Shown: in pieces, positions 16,061 through 26,592 of the stretch
Layout of the letters: each line of letters starts with the position of its first letter
Position numbering within the stretch: position 1 is the stretch's first letter
From: Pararhodobacter sp. SW119
Lineage (GTDB): Bacteria; Pseudomonadota; Alphaproteobacteria; Rhodobacterales; Rhodobacteraceae
Length of the DNA stretch: 44,784 nucleotides
NCBI RefSeq assembly: GCF_017811755.1
Contig: NZ_JADDJF010000026.1
Location: forward strand, 1-44,784
Direction: 5' to 3'
Program-made: the position numbers and the translations under genes
The notes under the pieces: model-generated
The model's database searches: none
The model's input: the letters and a program-made list of their open reading frames with translations, nothing else
Told to the model about the DNA's origin: nothing

Positions 16061-17125
16061 TCATTTCTGCGCTGGGGCCAGCAAGCGGAGCGCCTGAGCC
16101 ACGATCGGGGCGGAAAAAGGCAGGATGATGAAGATGCGCACGATGTGGAAGGCGGTCACGACGGCCAGCCCCTCCTGCAGTATCTTGGCGGTCAGGGCCA
16201 TTTCGGTGACGCTGCCGGGGGCCGTCGCCAGAACCATCACCTGCCAGGGTTGACCCGATGCCCAGGTCAAGCCAACGCCCATGAGGGCGCAGAGGAAGAT
16301 CATCAGGATGGAGGTCAGGATCGACCCGGGCAGGAAGCCGCGCGCATTGCGCAGCAGATCCCTGTCGATGACCGCGCCCAGCCAGATCCCCAGGAAGATC
16401 TGGGCGCCGGCCAGAACCACATACGGATAGGAGGAAACCGGCAGGTCCAGCACGGCGCCAATGGCCGCGCCCCCCAACGCCCCCAGAAAGAACGGGTTCG
16501 ACAGCCGGAGGAATTTCAGCAGTAGGGCACCCGCCAGCCCGAAGGCAAACAGCAGGACCGCGCCCAGCGTCGACCATTCGGCCCCGCTCAGCACCGCGAC
16601 CGGATCGGCCACGCTGCCATCCAGCAAGACGATCAGCGGGGGGATCAGGACGACAAGAAGGACGATGCGCATCGTCTGGGCAAACACGACCGGCCCGGGC
16701 GCCGTGTCGTGCTTCCGGGCCAGAATCGCGCTTTCCACCGGCCCCATCGGCAGGGTCGCAAGGATCGCCGTGCTGGCGCCGACACGGGTGATCTTCATCA
16801 GCACGGCGGCGACGCCGAAGCTCAGCAGAACGGTCAGCAAAGCCGCCAGTAGCATAGGAATGGCCAGGGTGCCCATCAATTGAAGCGCCTGCGGTGTGAA
16901 CGACAGGCCGACCGAACTGGCGACCAGGATCTGCCCCAGTTGCCGGGTCTGAACCGGAACACGCACAGGAAGATCGAGCAGCCGCACAAAGGCCGAGAAC
17001 ACCAGCGCGCCCAGCATCCAGGGCAGAGGAAACTTCAACCAGGATGCAATAAAGCCAAAAGTAACCGCGCCCGCCATGATCGACATGACATGCGCGAGTT
17101 CTCGGAAACCGTCCCTGAATGCCAT
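16061..17125 (-). CDS. AbrB-family membrane protein (putative transporter)
   Basis: The 354-residue protein has about ten transmembrane segments in two similar halves. Each half contains the family signature: GFIASWLKFPLPWMLGALV near residue 30, and a repeated LPxSSYPYVVLAGAQIFLGIWLGA piece near 235 (cited by its key residues). It belongs to the AbrB duplication family (PF05145), often mis-annotated as ammonia monooxygenase or as a transcriptional regulator because of its name. Possibly an exporter or permease; the substrate is unknown. The start is uncertain, with several Met codons in the first 16 residues. Confidence 0.85.
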   Translation of the reverse strand: MAFRDGFRELAHVMSIMAGAVTFGFIASWLKFPLPWMLGALVFSAFVRLLDLPVRVPVQTRQLGQILVASSVGLSFTPQALQLMGTLAIPMLLAALLTVLLSFGVAAVLMKITRVGASTAILATLPMGPVESAILARKHDTAPGPVVFAQTMRIVLLVVLIPPLIVLLDGSVADPVAVLSGAEWSTLGAVLLFAFGLAGALLLKFLRLSNPFFLGALGGAAIGAVLDLPVSSYPYVVLAGAQIFLGIWLGAVIDRDLLRNARGFLPGSILTSILMIFLCALMGVGLTWASGQPWQVMVLATAPGSVTEMALTAKILQEGLAVVTAFHIVRIFIILPFSAPIVAQALRLLAPAQK

Positions 17126-17390
17126 GTCGGACGTGACCTGCCTTCCTTCAGTGTTTTCTTTACATGTTCAATATGTCCCTGGTGCCGTCATTGCAACTCT
17201 TGACGCCGCATCGCGCGCTTTCGGTCGGTTGACCGTCTTCCGACGGCGCCGCCTCCGCCTTGGTTCTGTGCATTGGTGCCGATGGTTCCGGGAAGATCAA
17301 TCCGCGGGTACGCGCGCCGCTTGTCGTGCGGGTTGGAGACTGAGATGCTGGGCCTGTTGCCGGATTCACCAATCGCGGAAAGGTCAGTTC

Positions 17391-17645
17391 ATGCCCACCA
17401 TGTCTCCACCGGAACTCGAAGGCCGACTGAACGGCCAGCGCGAGGTTCTGGCCGTCCTGCTTGCCCAGATGATGGCGCAGGCCGGCGACGACACCGCCCG
17501 ACGGATCGAATCGTTGCTGGAGATCTCCGACCACCAGGAAGATCCCGGGGCTGTCCCGGATCCCGCCTTTGCCATCGAAGCAGCCTCGGCGCTGGAAGTG
17601 CGGCTGTTGCTTGAAAGGGCCCGCGCCATACAGGAAAGCGGCTAG
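17391..17645 (+). CDS. Small helical protein, unknown
   Basis: The 84-residue soluble product is predicted almost entirely helical, with acidic and leucine-rich helices (LNGQREVLAVLLAQMMAQAG and SALEVRLLLERARAIQ). AAAGG lies 7 nt before the ATG, and codon use is like that of its neighbours, so it is likely real. No family recognised; the spacing of leucines suggests a helical bundle or dimer. The preceding 265 nt (17126-17390) hold the divergent AbrB-type gene's upstream region and no other gene I can support. Confidence 0.6.
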   Translation: MPTMSPPELEGRLNGQREVLAVLLAQMMAQAGDDTARRIESLLEISDHQEDPGAVPDPAFAIEAASALEVRLLLERARAIQESG

Positions 17646-17699
17646 CGGCGGAGGGCCAGCGACTGGGCCCTCGCTGCCCGCCGATCGCGCGCAGGACCG

Positions 17700-18098
17700 T
17701 CACCCGAACTGGCGCGCGGCCAGAACCCCGCCCCAGGCCGAGAGCGCTGTCAGGGACGTGCCCCAGGCCATGTCGACAGCCACCATCGAAGGGTGCCAGT
17801 TGCGCATCACGGTCCAACTGACGAGTTCATAGGTGCCATAGGCCACGAGGCCGAGGAGCGCGCCGTTGAGAAGCGCCAGCGCGGGCGCATCGGCCAACAA
17901 GGCGGGCCATGCCGCGAACCAGATCACCCCGGCCATGTAGAGGACGTAGAACAGGCCTGCTGGCAGCGGTCGGACGTTCCTGAGGATCGCGTCGCCCAGA
18001 TGCCGCTCGAACAGCGGCTTGATCACCTTGGGCAGCATAATAGCGTCGGCGATCAGGAAGATCAGGCCGGTGACGCAGATGAGGACGAAGAGGGTCAT
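17700..18098 (-). CDS. DUF2177 family membrane protein
   Basis: The 132-residue protein has four transmembrane helices, starting MTLFVLICVTGLIFLIADAIML. Family signatures are ADAIMLP in helix 1, the loop with LPAGLFYVLYMAGVIWF, NGALLGLVAYGTYELVSW and the C-terminal DMAWGTSLTALSAWGG. The function of DUF2177 is not known. The start codon is fixed by AGGAG 5 nt upstream of the ATG at 18098; the much longer open frame upstream lies antisense to the following transporter gene and is not coding. It diverges from the MFS gene at 18270. Confidence 0.88.
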   Translation of the reverse strand: MTLFVLICVTGLIFLIADAIMLPKVIKPLFERHLGDAILRNVRPLPAGLFYVLYMAGVIWFAAWPALLADAPALALLNGALLGLVAYGTYELVSWTVMRNWHPSMVAVDMAWGTSLTALSAWGGVLAARQFG

Positions 18099-18269
18099 TT
18101 CAGCTCCTTGAGTTTTCGCTGAGGTAGGACGGCGCGCTCTCCCGGAAAGCTTGGTCGTGGGTCTGGACCTCCACGTCCCTGAACTTGTGCAATTTCGACA
18201 TGCTCGTTGTCGCGAACCCGCGCGACAGCGCGAACCGGGCGTGGTGTGGTCAGGCGCAGGAGGTTCCTG

Positions 18270-19511
18270 ATGCTCGAACGCGCCGTTCCCGAATGGCTGC
18301 GCCACCCGCCCGCCGGCGTGGCCCGCACGCCCTCGGCCCGCGCCTTCGCGACGCTGTCGGGGATCGAGGCGCTGGTCCGCGGCACGCTGCTGTCGGTGCT
18401 GCCGCTGGCGCTCTATTCGCAGCTGGGCGACGCGCGGACGGTCTCGGCGGTTTATCTTGCGGTCGGGGTGACCTCGCTGGTCTTCGGGCTGCTGCTGCCC
18501 TGGATCAACCGGGTCGTGCCGCGGCGCTGGCTCTATACCTTCGGCGCGGGGCTTTACGTGCTGGGCTGCGGGCTGGGCAGTATGGGCGGGCTCTTCGTGA
18601 TACCGGCGCTGCTCTTTTGCACGCTGGCCACGGTCACCTGCTTTGTCTGCCTCAATGCCTATGTGCTCGACTACATCGCCAAGGTCGAACTGGGCCGGAC
18701 CGAAACCTTGCGCATGTTCTACTCGGCCTTCGCCTGGAGCGCCGGGCCGGTGACCGGCGTCCTGCTCTGGCAGGTCTGGGCGCCGGCGCCGTTTCTGCTG
18801 GGCGGGGCCTTTGCGCTGGTGCTGATCGGCGTCTTCTGGTGGCTGCGGCTGGGTAACGGCAAGCTGATCGCGCGTGCCCGGGCGCCGGCACCGAACCCGC
18901 TGGCGTTTCTGGGCCGGTTTGCCGCCCAGCCACGGCTGATCGCGGGCTGGATGTTCGCGGTGCTGCGGTCCTGCGGATGGTGGGTCTACATCGTCTACCT
19001 GCCGATCGACGCCATCGAGAACGGCCTGCCGGAACGTCTGGGCGGCACCGCGGTCTCGCTGACCAACGCGCTGCTGTTCACCACGCCCCTGATCCTGCGC
19101 TGGGTGCAGCGGGGATCGGTCAGGCGCGCCGTCCGGACCGGTTTTCTGATGGCCAGCGCGGGCTTTCTGTTGGCGGGGGTCCTGCCCGTTCCCGTCGCGG
19201 TGGTGGCGTCGCTGGTGCTCGCCTCCTGCTTTCTGATCCTGCTCGACGTGGCGGGCGGGCTGCCGTTTCTGATGGCGGTGAAACCCTCGGAACGCACCGA
19301 GATGGCGGCGGTCTATTCCAGCTTCCGCGATGTGTCGGGGATACTCACGCCCGGGATCGGGACGCTGGTGCTGCTGGTCGCGCCGGTCCAGGGCCTGTTC
19401 GTCGCCGCCGGTGCCGGGCTGCTGGCGATGTATTGGGTCGCCGGGCAAGTGCACCCGATGCTCGGCATTGCCGCGCCGCTGCGCCGATCGCTGCGACCGA
19501 CGCCGCCCTGA
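18270..19511 (+). CDS. MFS transporter
   Basis: The 413-residue membrane carrier has about 12 hydrophobic segments. It starts MLERAVPEWLRHPPAGVARTPSAR, a soluble N-terminal tail before helix 1 (residues about 32-55). A cytosolic loop with NRVVPRRW follows helix 2, as in major-facilitator proteins. AGGAGG is 6 nt upstream of the ATG, a strong ribosome site that fixes the start. No substrate can be predicted, and no regulator is adjacent. Confidence 0.82.
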   Translation: MLERAVPEWLRHPPAGVARTPSARAFATLSGIEALVRGTLLSVLPLALYSQLGDARTVSAVYLAVGVTSLVFGLLLPWINRVVPRRWLYTFGAGLYVLGCGLGSMGGLFVIPALLFCTLATVTCFVCLNAYVLDYIAKVELGRTETLRMFYSAFAWSAGPVTGVLLWQVWAPAPFLLGGAFALVLIGVFWWLRLGNGKLIARARAPAPNPLAFLGRFAAQPRLIAGWMFAVLRSCGWWVYIVYLPIDAIENGLPERLGGTAVSLTNALLFTTPLILRWVQRGSVRRAVRTGFLMASAGFLLAGVLPVPVAVVASLVLASCFLILLDVAGGLPFLMAVKPSERTEMAAVYSSFRDVSGILTPGIGTLVLLVAPVQGLFVAAGAGLLAMYWVAGQVHPMLGIAAPLRRSLRPTPP

Positions 19512-19624
19512 AAGGTGCGTAGACGGATCTGACCGAACACCTTGGCGTGATACAGCGTCTGAACTTGCCAAACCCGGCGCGTGCCCGATGTTAGTGGAAT
19601 CACCGGAACGGATGCCGCACGCCC

Positions 19625-20737
19625 ATGATCAATGCCCCTTCGATACCCGCCGGACAGGCGCTGGACCTGTTGCAGGCAGGATGGCGCGCGCAGTCGCAGG
19701 GCGGGCTGCTGGCAAGCTGGATGCTGCACGGACGACCCGGGATCGGAAAAACCGAAATCGTGCAGACGCTTGCCACGCGTATCGGTGCCCGGCTTTTCGA
19801 TCTGCGCCTGACAACGATCGAGCCGCAGGACTTGCGTGGCCTTCCCTTCTTCGACCTCGAGCGGCGGCGCACGGTCTGGTTCCGCCCCGAGGATCTGCCG
19901 GACGACCCGTCGCTACCCTCGGTGCTGTTTCTCGACGAGCTCACCGCCGCCTCGCCGCTGCTGCAACCCACCGTCTACGGGCTGCTGCAGGAGCGACGCG
20001 TGGGGCCGCATCAGTTGCCGGATAGCTGCTTCGTGGTGGCCGCGGGCAATACGATCGAGGATGGGGCGATCGCCTATGAAATGGGCACCGCGCTCAGCGA
20101 TCGACTGATCCACCTCAACCTCATCGCTGAAGCCGACGACTGGCTGGCGGGTCATGCCGTGCCGCAAGGGCTGGACCCCGCGGTGATCGCATTCATCCGC
20201 ACCCGGCCGGACCTTCTGGACACGATCGAGTGGGCGCTGCGACGGGGTGACGTGATCGCCTGCACGCCGCGATCCTGGACGCGGGTCTCGGCGCTGATGG
20301 GGGCGATGGGTGACCGCCGCCTGCGCAACATCGCCATCGCCGGCGTGCTGGGCGAGGCGGTGGCGGCGGAATTCCTGCTCGTCGCGGACGAGATCGCGGC
20401 GACGGTGCAACTGGAGGACATGCTCGCCTGCGCGGGCCGTGAGCGGCTGGCGCTCTACCCGGCCTCGATGCACGGGCTCAGCGCGCTGGTCTACGCGTTG
20501 ATCAACCGCGCCGACGCGCCGCGCCTGCCGCAGATCATCGAGATCATGGCGGAGATCCGTGACCTAAGCGCCAAACGCGGCGGACCTTGCGCGGCGATGC
20601 CGACTGCCGAGCTTTGCACGCATGGCTTCGAGTTGCTGATCCGGAAGGCGCTGGACCGGGGCTGGCAGGACGCGTTTCTCGACTCGCCCGCCTACGCCGC
20701 CTATGCCGACGAACGGCGCGCGGCAGGGCTGGAATGA
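19625..20737 (+). CDS. MoxR-type AAA+ ATPase
   Basis: The 370-residue AAA+ protein has Walker A GRPGIGKT (residues 36-43), Walker B SVLFLDEL (about 98-105), a sensor-1 Asn in CFVVAAGN and the arginine region after it (ALSDRLIHLNL). It belongs to the MoxR/AAA_5 group, whose members act with VWA proteins as chaperones that insert cofactors or activate complexes. The stop overlaps the next gene (VWA/DUF2201) by 4 nt, so the two are translationally coupled, the classic MoxR-VWA arrangement. The client is not apparent in the neighbourhood. Confidence 0.88.
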   Translation: MINAPSIPAGQALDLLQAGWRAQSQGGLLASWMLHGRPGIGKTEIVQTLATRIGARLFDLRLTTIEPQDLRGLPFFDLERRRTVWFRPEDLPDDPSLPSVLFLDELTAASPLLQPTVYGLLQERRVGPHQLPDSCFVVAAGNTIEDGAIAYEMGTALSDRLIHLNLIAEADDWLAGHAVPQGLDPAVIAFIRTRPDLLDTIEWALRRGDVIACTPRSWTRVSALMGAMGDRRLRNIAIAGVLGEAVAAEFLLVADEIAATVQLEDMLACAGRERLALYPASMHGLSALVYALINRADAPRLPQIIEIMAEIRDLSAKRGGPCAAMPTAELCTHGFELLIRKALDRGWQDAFLDSPAYAAYADERRAAGLE

Positions 20738-22002
20738 GCCGCCATTCCCGCCGTGCCACCGCCGCATTGCGGGCCCTGACCGAAGTGGATCCGGCGCTCT
20801 CGGCCCTCGCGCTCTGGTGTCGGCATCGCGATGCGGATTTGCCGGATGTGCCGGCCGAAACCGAAGGAAGCGAGATCCGCTATGGCGCCGCGTTCGAGGC
20901 GCTGGCATTGCACGAGCAGATCGGGCTGGCGGGCCATCACGTCCTGCATGTCAGCCTCCAGCATTCGGCGCGCATGGCGGATATGGCGCTGCGACTGGGC
21001 GAGCGGTTCGATGCCGAACTCTGGCAGATCGCCTGCGACGCGATCACCAACGACGTGATCCTCGCCGCCGGTCACGCGCTGCCGCGTCCGGCGGTCACCC
21101 TGAGCGGTCTTCTGGACCGTCTCGGCGCGGGAAATGCGAAGGACGGCGCACCCCACGCGCTCGCGGAATGGGATTGCGAGCGGCTCTACCACCTGCTGGC
21201 GCAGGCGCCGGATGGCGCGGGCGGGGCGCGCCGCTACGCCCAGGACCAGGGTTTGCGAGCGGATCTGCGTGCCGAGGAGGGTGTCGGGTCCCGGGCGCGT
21301 GGGGCAGGGGAAGACGCCGGACAAGAAAATGACGGCGCCGAATGGCGTACGCACCTGGCCCGCGCGCTGGCCCTGGGCCGGGCGGCGGGCTTTGGGCTGG
21401 GCGCGATCAGCCTGCGGCTTGCCGATCTGCCGCGCTCGCGCACCCCATGGGAGGTCGTCCTGCGCCGCCTTCTGGCGCGTGCCACCGTGCACCGGCCCGA
21501 GCCGAACCCATTCCGGCCGGCACGAAGTTGGCTGGCGCAGACGGCGCGCGCGCTTCAGGACGGCGGCGCCCCGCCCCCCTGGCAGCCGCGTCAGATGGGC
21601 CTCGTCCGGCAGCCGCGGCTGGTTCTCGCGCTCGACTGTTCGGGCTCGATCGCGCCGGACGCGGTGGGGCTTCTTCTGGCCGAGGTGACCGGCGTGACCC
21701 GCCGGATGCAGGGCGCGCTGCATCTTCTGGTCTTTGATGAGCAGATCCGCATCGACAGACCGCTCGATCCGGCCAGCTGGCAGACCGAGCTGCGGTCGCT
21801 CGCGCTGCCCGAGGGCGGCGGCACCGACTTCGCACCGGTTCTGGCGCGCGCTGCCGCCCTTTCGCCGTCGGCGCTGGTGATCCTGACCGACATGGACGGC
21901 CCCATCGGCGCGTGCCGCCCACGCTTTCCCGTGATCTGGGCGGCACCGCAGCCCGACCCGCCCTCCGCGCCCTTCGGGCGCGTCCTGTCACTTGCGCGCT
22001 GA
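20734..22002 (+). CDS. VWA-like protein with DUF2201 putative metallopeptidase domain
   Basis: The 422-residue partner of the preceding ATPase. The N-terminal part resembles the DUF2201 putative metallopeptidase: ALHEQIGLAGHHVLHVSLQHSARM carries a His-rich helix where relatives have HExxHxxxxH, but the Glu is not in its usual place, so activity is doubtful. The C-terminal part (about 285-422) is a VWA-like domain with the MIDAS motif ALDCSGSIAPD and a second metal site near LTDMDGP. An Arg/Gly/Glu-rich linker lies between. The ATG at 20734 overlaps the upstream stop. The last 15 nt overlap the convergent gene. Confidence 0.82.
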   Translation: MSRHSRRATAALRALTEVDPALSALALWCRHRDADLPDVPAETEGSEIRYGAAFEALALHEQIGLAGHHVLHVSLQHSARMADMALRLGERFDAELWQIACDAITNDVILAAGHALPRPAVTLSGLLDRLGAGNAKDGAPHALAEWDCERLYHLLAQAPDGAGGARRYAQDQGLRADLRAEEGVGSRARGAGEDAGQENDGAEWRTHLARALALGRAAGFGLGAISLRLADLPRSRTPWEVVLRRLLARATVHRPEPNPFRPARSWLAQTARALQDGGAPPPWQPRQMGLVRQPRLVLALDCSGSIAPDAVGLLLAEVTGVTRRMQGALHLLVFDEQIRIDRPLDPASWQTELRSLALPEGGGTDFAPVLARAAALSPSALVILTDMDGPIGACRPRFPVIWAAPQPDPPSAPFGRVLSLAR

Positions 22003-22725
22003 ACCATCGGCAACGGGCTGCTTGGCCTCGGTTGCACGCGCCGCCCGCGCGGCGGCGAGGCGCGCGTGGGCCGACACTTGCGCCGGCTCCAGGGTCAGAT
22101 CGTGAAGCTCGATCTTGCGCGCGATGCCGACATGCTGCAGCAACCGCTCGCTCAGCGGCGCGGCGAAGAGGGTTTCTGCGATCAGAGCGCGCTCTGTGGG
22201 GGACAGGTTCAGAAGTGTCGGGCCGTCCTCTGACTGAACCGAGACCAGCGTCAGGACCGGCACGCGCATGAGATCGGACTGCTCGATCACCAGATGCAGC
22301 CGGCCGGCGACCAGTCCGCGCGCGGCGGCGATGCGCGTGAGGATGCTCCGGGCGCGGGCGCGCAGCAGATCGAGGGCGCGATCGGCATCGTCCGGTCCGA
22401 TCAGTCGCGCCCGCTGTGAAGGTCCCGCGCGCAGGAACCGCGCCTCTACCAGATAGATCAGGATCAGCATCGGGATCGGCGCCTGGGCGATGGCCAGCGC
22501 ATGGTCGCGCCAGACAAAGATGGCGATGACGAACGGCGAAAGCGCGATCAGGTAGCGCGGCAACTCCATCTCGAAGAGCAGGCGCAACCATAGACGCGCG
22601 CCGCCCTCGCGCGGCCAGAGCGTCGTTCGGCCAAGGAATTTTCGCGGCAACCAGCGTATGTCCAACGCGTCCGGGTTCAAGACAGTGCTGCGGCTGAGAA
22701 TGAACATGCCTGGGAAATGGAACAT
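21988..22725 (-). CDS. Putative membrane protein, unknown
   Basis: The 245-residue product has two hydrophobic segments around residues 56-71 (LPRYLIALSPFVIAIFVW) and 76-93 (LAIAQAPIPMLILIYLVE), followed by a long soluble alpha/beta domain rich in Arg and Leu. No family recognised. The start is uncertain: 22725 or 22707, neither with a good ribosome site. Its 3' end overlaps the end of the convergent VWA gene by 15 nt. Codon use resembles the neighbours. 22726-22886 holds no gene that I can see. Confidence 0.55.
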   Translation of the reverse strand: MFHFPGMFILSRSTVLNPDALDIRWLPRKFLGRTTLWPREGGARLWLRLLFEMELPRYLIALSPFVIAIFVWRDHALAIAQAPIPMLILIYLVEARFLRAGPSQRARLIGPDDADRALDLLRARARSILTRIAAARGLVAGRLHLVIEQSDLMRVPVLTLVSVQSEDGPTLLNLSPTERALIAETLFAAPLSERLLQHVGIARKIELHDLTLEPAQVSAHARLAAARAARATEAKQPVADGSARK

Positions 22726-22886
22726 TGGGCGCCGGCATCAAGGCCAGTGAACCGGGGCGGGTAGGCCCGCGCGGTCGATCCGCTGCGGCGTCACGGCGGC
22801 AGATGTCAGCGCCGTGCTTCGCTCGCCCGCCCCCGGGTTCGTAGAACCGAAGCGCACGTCGCGGACGGGCGAAACTCAATGTAGCA

Positions 22887-22961
22887 TGGTGGGCGATGAC
22901 GGATTTGAACCGCCGACATCTTCGATGTGAACGAAGCGCTCTACCGCTGAGCTAATCGCCC
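22887..22961 (-). tRNA. tRNA-Val(CAC)
   Basis: On the minus strand the 75-nt sequence folds as a full cloverleaf: acceptor GGGCGAT/ATCGCCC, D arm GCTC/GAGC, anticodon stem CTTCG/CGAAG around loop TTCACAT, and T arm GGCGG-TTCAAAT-CCGTC. The anticodon is CAC, decoding GUG valine. The discriminator is A and CCA is encoded. Lies 105 nt downstream of lon with the lon terminator between them. Confidence 0.96.
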
Positions 22962-23015
22962 CCTTGCGCCGGGTATTTATCGCCGGCCTTCGGGCGGCGC
23001 AAGGGGCGGGCAGCG

Positions 23016-23041
23016 AAAAGGCGCGCCCGCGGGGGCGCGCC
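23016..23041 (-). terminator. Rho-independent terminator of lon
   Basis: On the minus strand, GGCGCGCCC and GGGCGCGCC form a perfect 9-bp stem (23020-23041) with a 4-nt loop, followed directly by TTTT. It lies 25 nt after the lon stop codon and separates lon from the tRNA gene. Confidence 0.85.
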
Positions 23042-23066
23042 CTTGTCCTTTGCAGGCGACCGTGGA

Positions 23067-25475
<2,409 letters not shown>

Positions 25476-25536
25476 CGGGATCCTCGATAAGCTCTGCGGG
25501 CCGGAGATGGTGGTGGTATTGGCCCGTGTTCCCGCC

Positions 25537-25567
25537 ATATCTGGGGTGCGGCTGGGCCGATTTCAAC
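25537..25567 (-). promoter_or_regulatory. Putative heat-shock (RpoH-type) promoter of lon
   Basis: Read toward lon, GTTGAAA (25567-25561) and CCCCAGATAT (25546-25537) are separated by 14 nt, close to the sigma-32 consensus CTTGAAA-N13/14-CCCCATNTA. It lies about 60 nt before the lon start codon. lon is a known heat-shock gene in many proteobacteria; the call is by motif only. Confidence 0.5.
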
Positions 25568-25606
25568 CAATCGCAAATGGGACCCTATGCCGGTTCTGCG
25601 CGCGGC

Positions 25607-26494
25607 TCAACCCTGACGCGAGCGTCGAAAGATGCGCGCGTCCTCGTACATGATTTCCAGCTTCTCCAGCCGGGCCAGCGTTCCCGGCCGGTCGCGGCGC
25701 TGCACGGCGGTCAACAACGCCTCGACCAGCATCAGGGGCGCGGTCAGCGTGTCCCAGGCCGAGGGCGCCTCGATATGGCAGGGCATCAGGTGCTGGGCAT
25801 GCGCGGCGGCGGGCGAGACCCAGCGGTCGGTGATCAGCACCACCTGGGCGTCGCGCGCGCGGGCAAGCTCGACGAATTGCTGTACCGGAGGCTCGTAGCG
25901 GCGGATATCGAAGGCGACCAGCACATCGCCGGGGCGCATGTCCAGCAGCACCGGCGGCCAGGTCGAGGGGACCGCGGACAGCAGCACGACATCGTCGCGC
26001 ATGATCCGGAGCGCGGTCTGGAAATAGCCGGCGATGGCCTGCGTCAGCCGCCCGCCGATCAGCGTGATGCGGCGGTCCGCGTCGGCCAGCAGACCGGCGA
26101 CCGTGTCGAACCCCGCCCGGTCGATCTGGCCCAGCGTTGCGGTCAGATCCTCGACCACGCGCCCGGCGAAACTGTCGAGGACATGGGCGTCGGGCGCGGT
26201 CTGTGCCCATTTTTCGTGCTTGGCCAGGGGCGAGGCCAGGCGCTCGCCCACTTCCTCGCGCAGTTGTGCCTGGAACTCGGGATAACCGGTGAACCCAAGT
26301 TTCTGCAGCAGGCGCCCGACCGTCGGCGCCGATACGCCCGCCCCACGCGCCACCGAGGCGATCGAGCCCAGGACTGCGACCGGATAGGAATTCAGCATGT
26401 AAGCGGCCAGTTGCCGCTCGGCCCGTGTCAGATCGGGAAGCGCGGCGCGCAGGCGCGCTTCGATCGTCCGAGGGGGGGGTGACGGTTCTGTCAT
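25607..26494 (-). CDS. RpiR/MurR family transcriptional regulator
   Basis: The 295-residue regulator has an N-terminal HTH_6 domain (about residues 1-80; helix-turn-helix SVARGAGVSAPTVGRLLQKLGFTGYPEFQ cited by its core APTVGRLLQKLG) and a C-terminal SIS sugar/phospho-ligand domain (about 130-265; ITLIGGRLTQAIAGYF). Such regulators sense metabolites and control adjacent catabolic operons. GGGAG lies just before the ATG. It is divergent from the amidohydrolase-TRAP-ligase operon, with 98 nt between start codons containing an inverted repeat, so it likely controls that operon. Confidence 0.9.
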   Translation of the reverse strand: MTEPSPPPRTIEARLRAALPDLTRAERQLAAYMLNSYPVAVLGSIASVARGAGVSAPTVGRLLQKLGFTGYPEFQAQLREEVGERLASPLAKHEKWAQTAPDAHVLDSFAGRVVEDLTATLGQIDRAGFDTVAGLLADADRRITLIGGRLTQAIAGYFQTALRIMRDDVVLLSAVPSTWPPVLLDMRPGDVLVAFDIRRYEPPVQQFVELARARDAQVVLITDRWVSPAAAHAQHLMPCHIEAPSAWDTLTAPLMLVEALLTAVQRRDRPGTLARLEKLEIMYEDARIFRRSRQG

Positions 26495-26544
26495 CTTTCT
26501 CCCGGCGCTGGGGCAGGGCGCAGGATACAGCAGAATGTTCGATT

Positions 26545-26560
26545 CGTAACAGAAATTACG
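26545..26560 (+). promoter_or_regulatory. Putative operator between rpiR-type gene and catabolic operon
   Basis: CGTAA-N6-TTACG is a perfect inverted repeat midway in the 98-nt divergent region. It is preceded by a smaller GAAT-N5-ATTC repeat (26533-26545). Position suggests an operator for the RpiR-type regulator on both transcripts; the sequence alone does not show which protein binds. Confidence 0.45.
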
Positions 26561-26592
26561 GTCCCGAAAAGAACTTGACAGATTCGGGGGCG

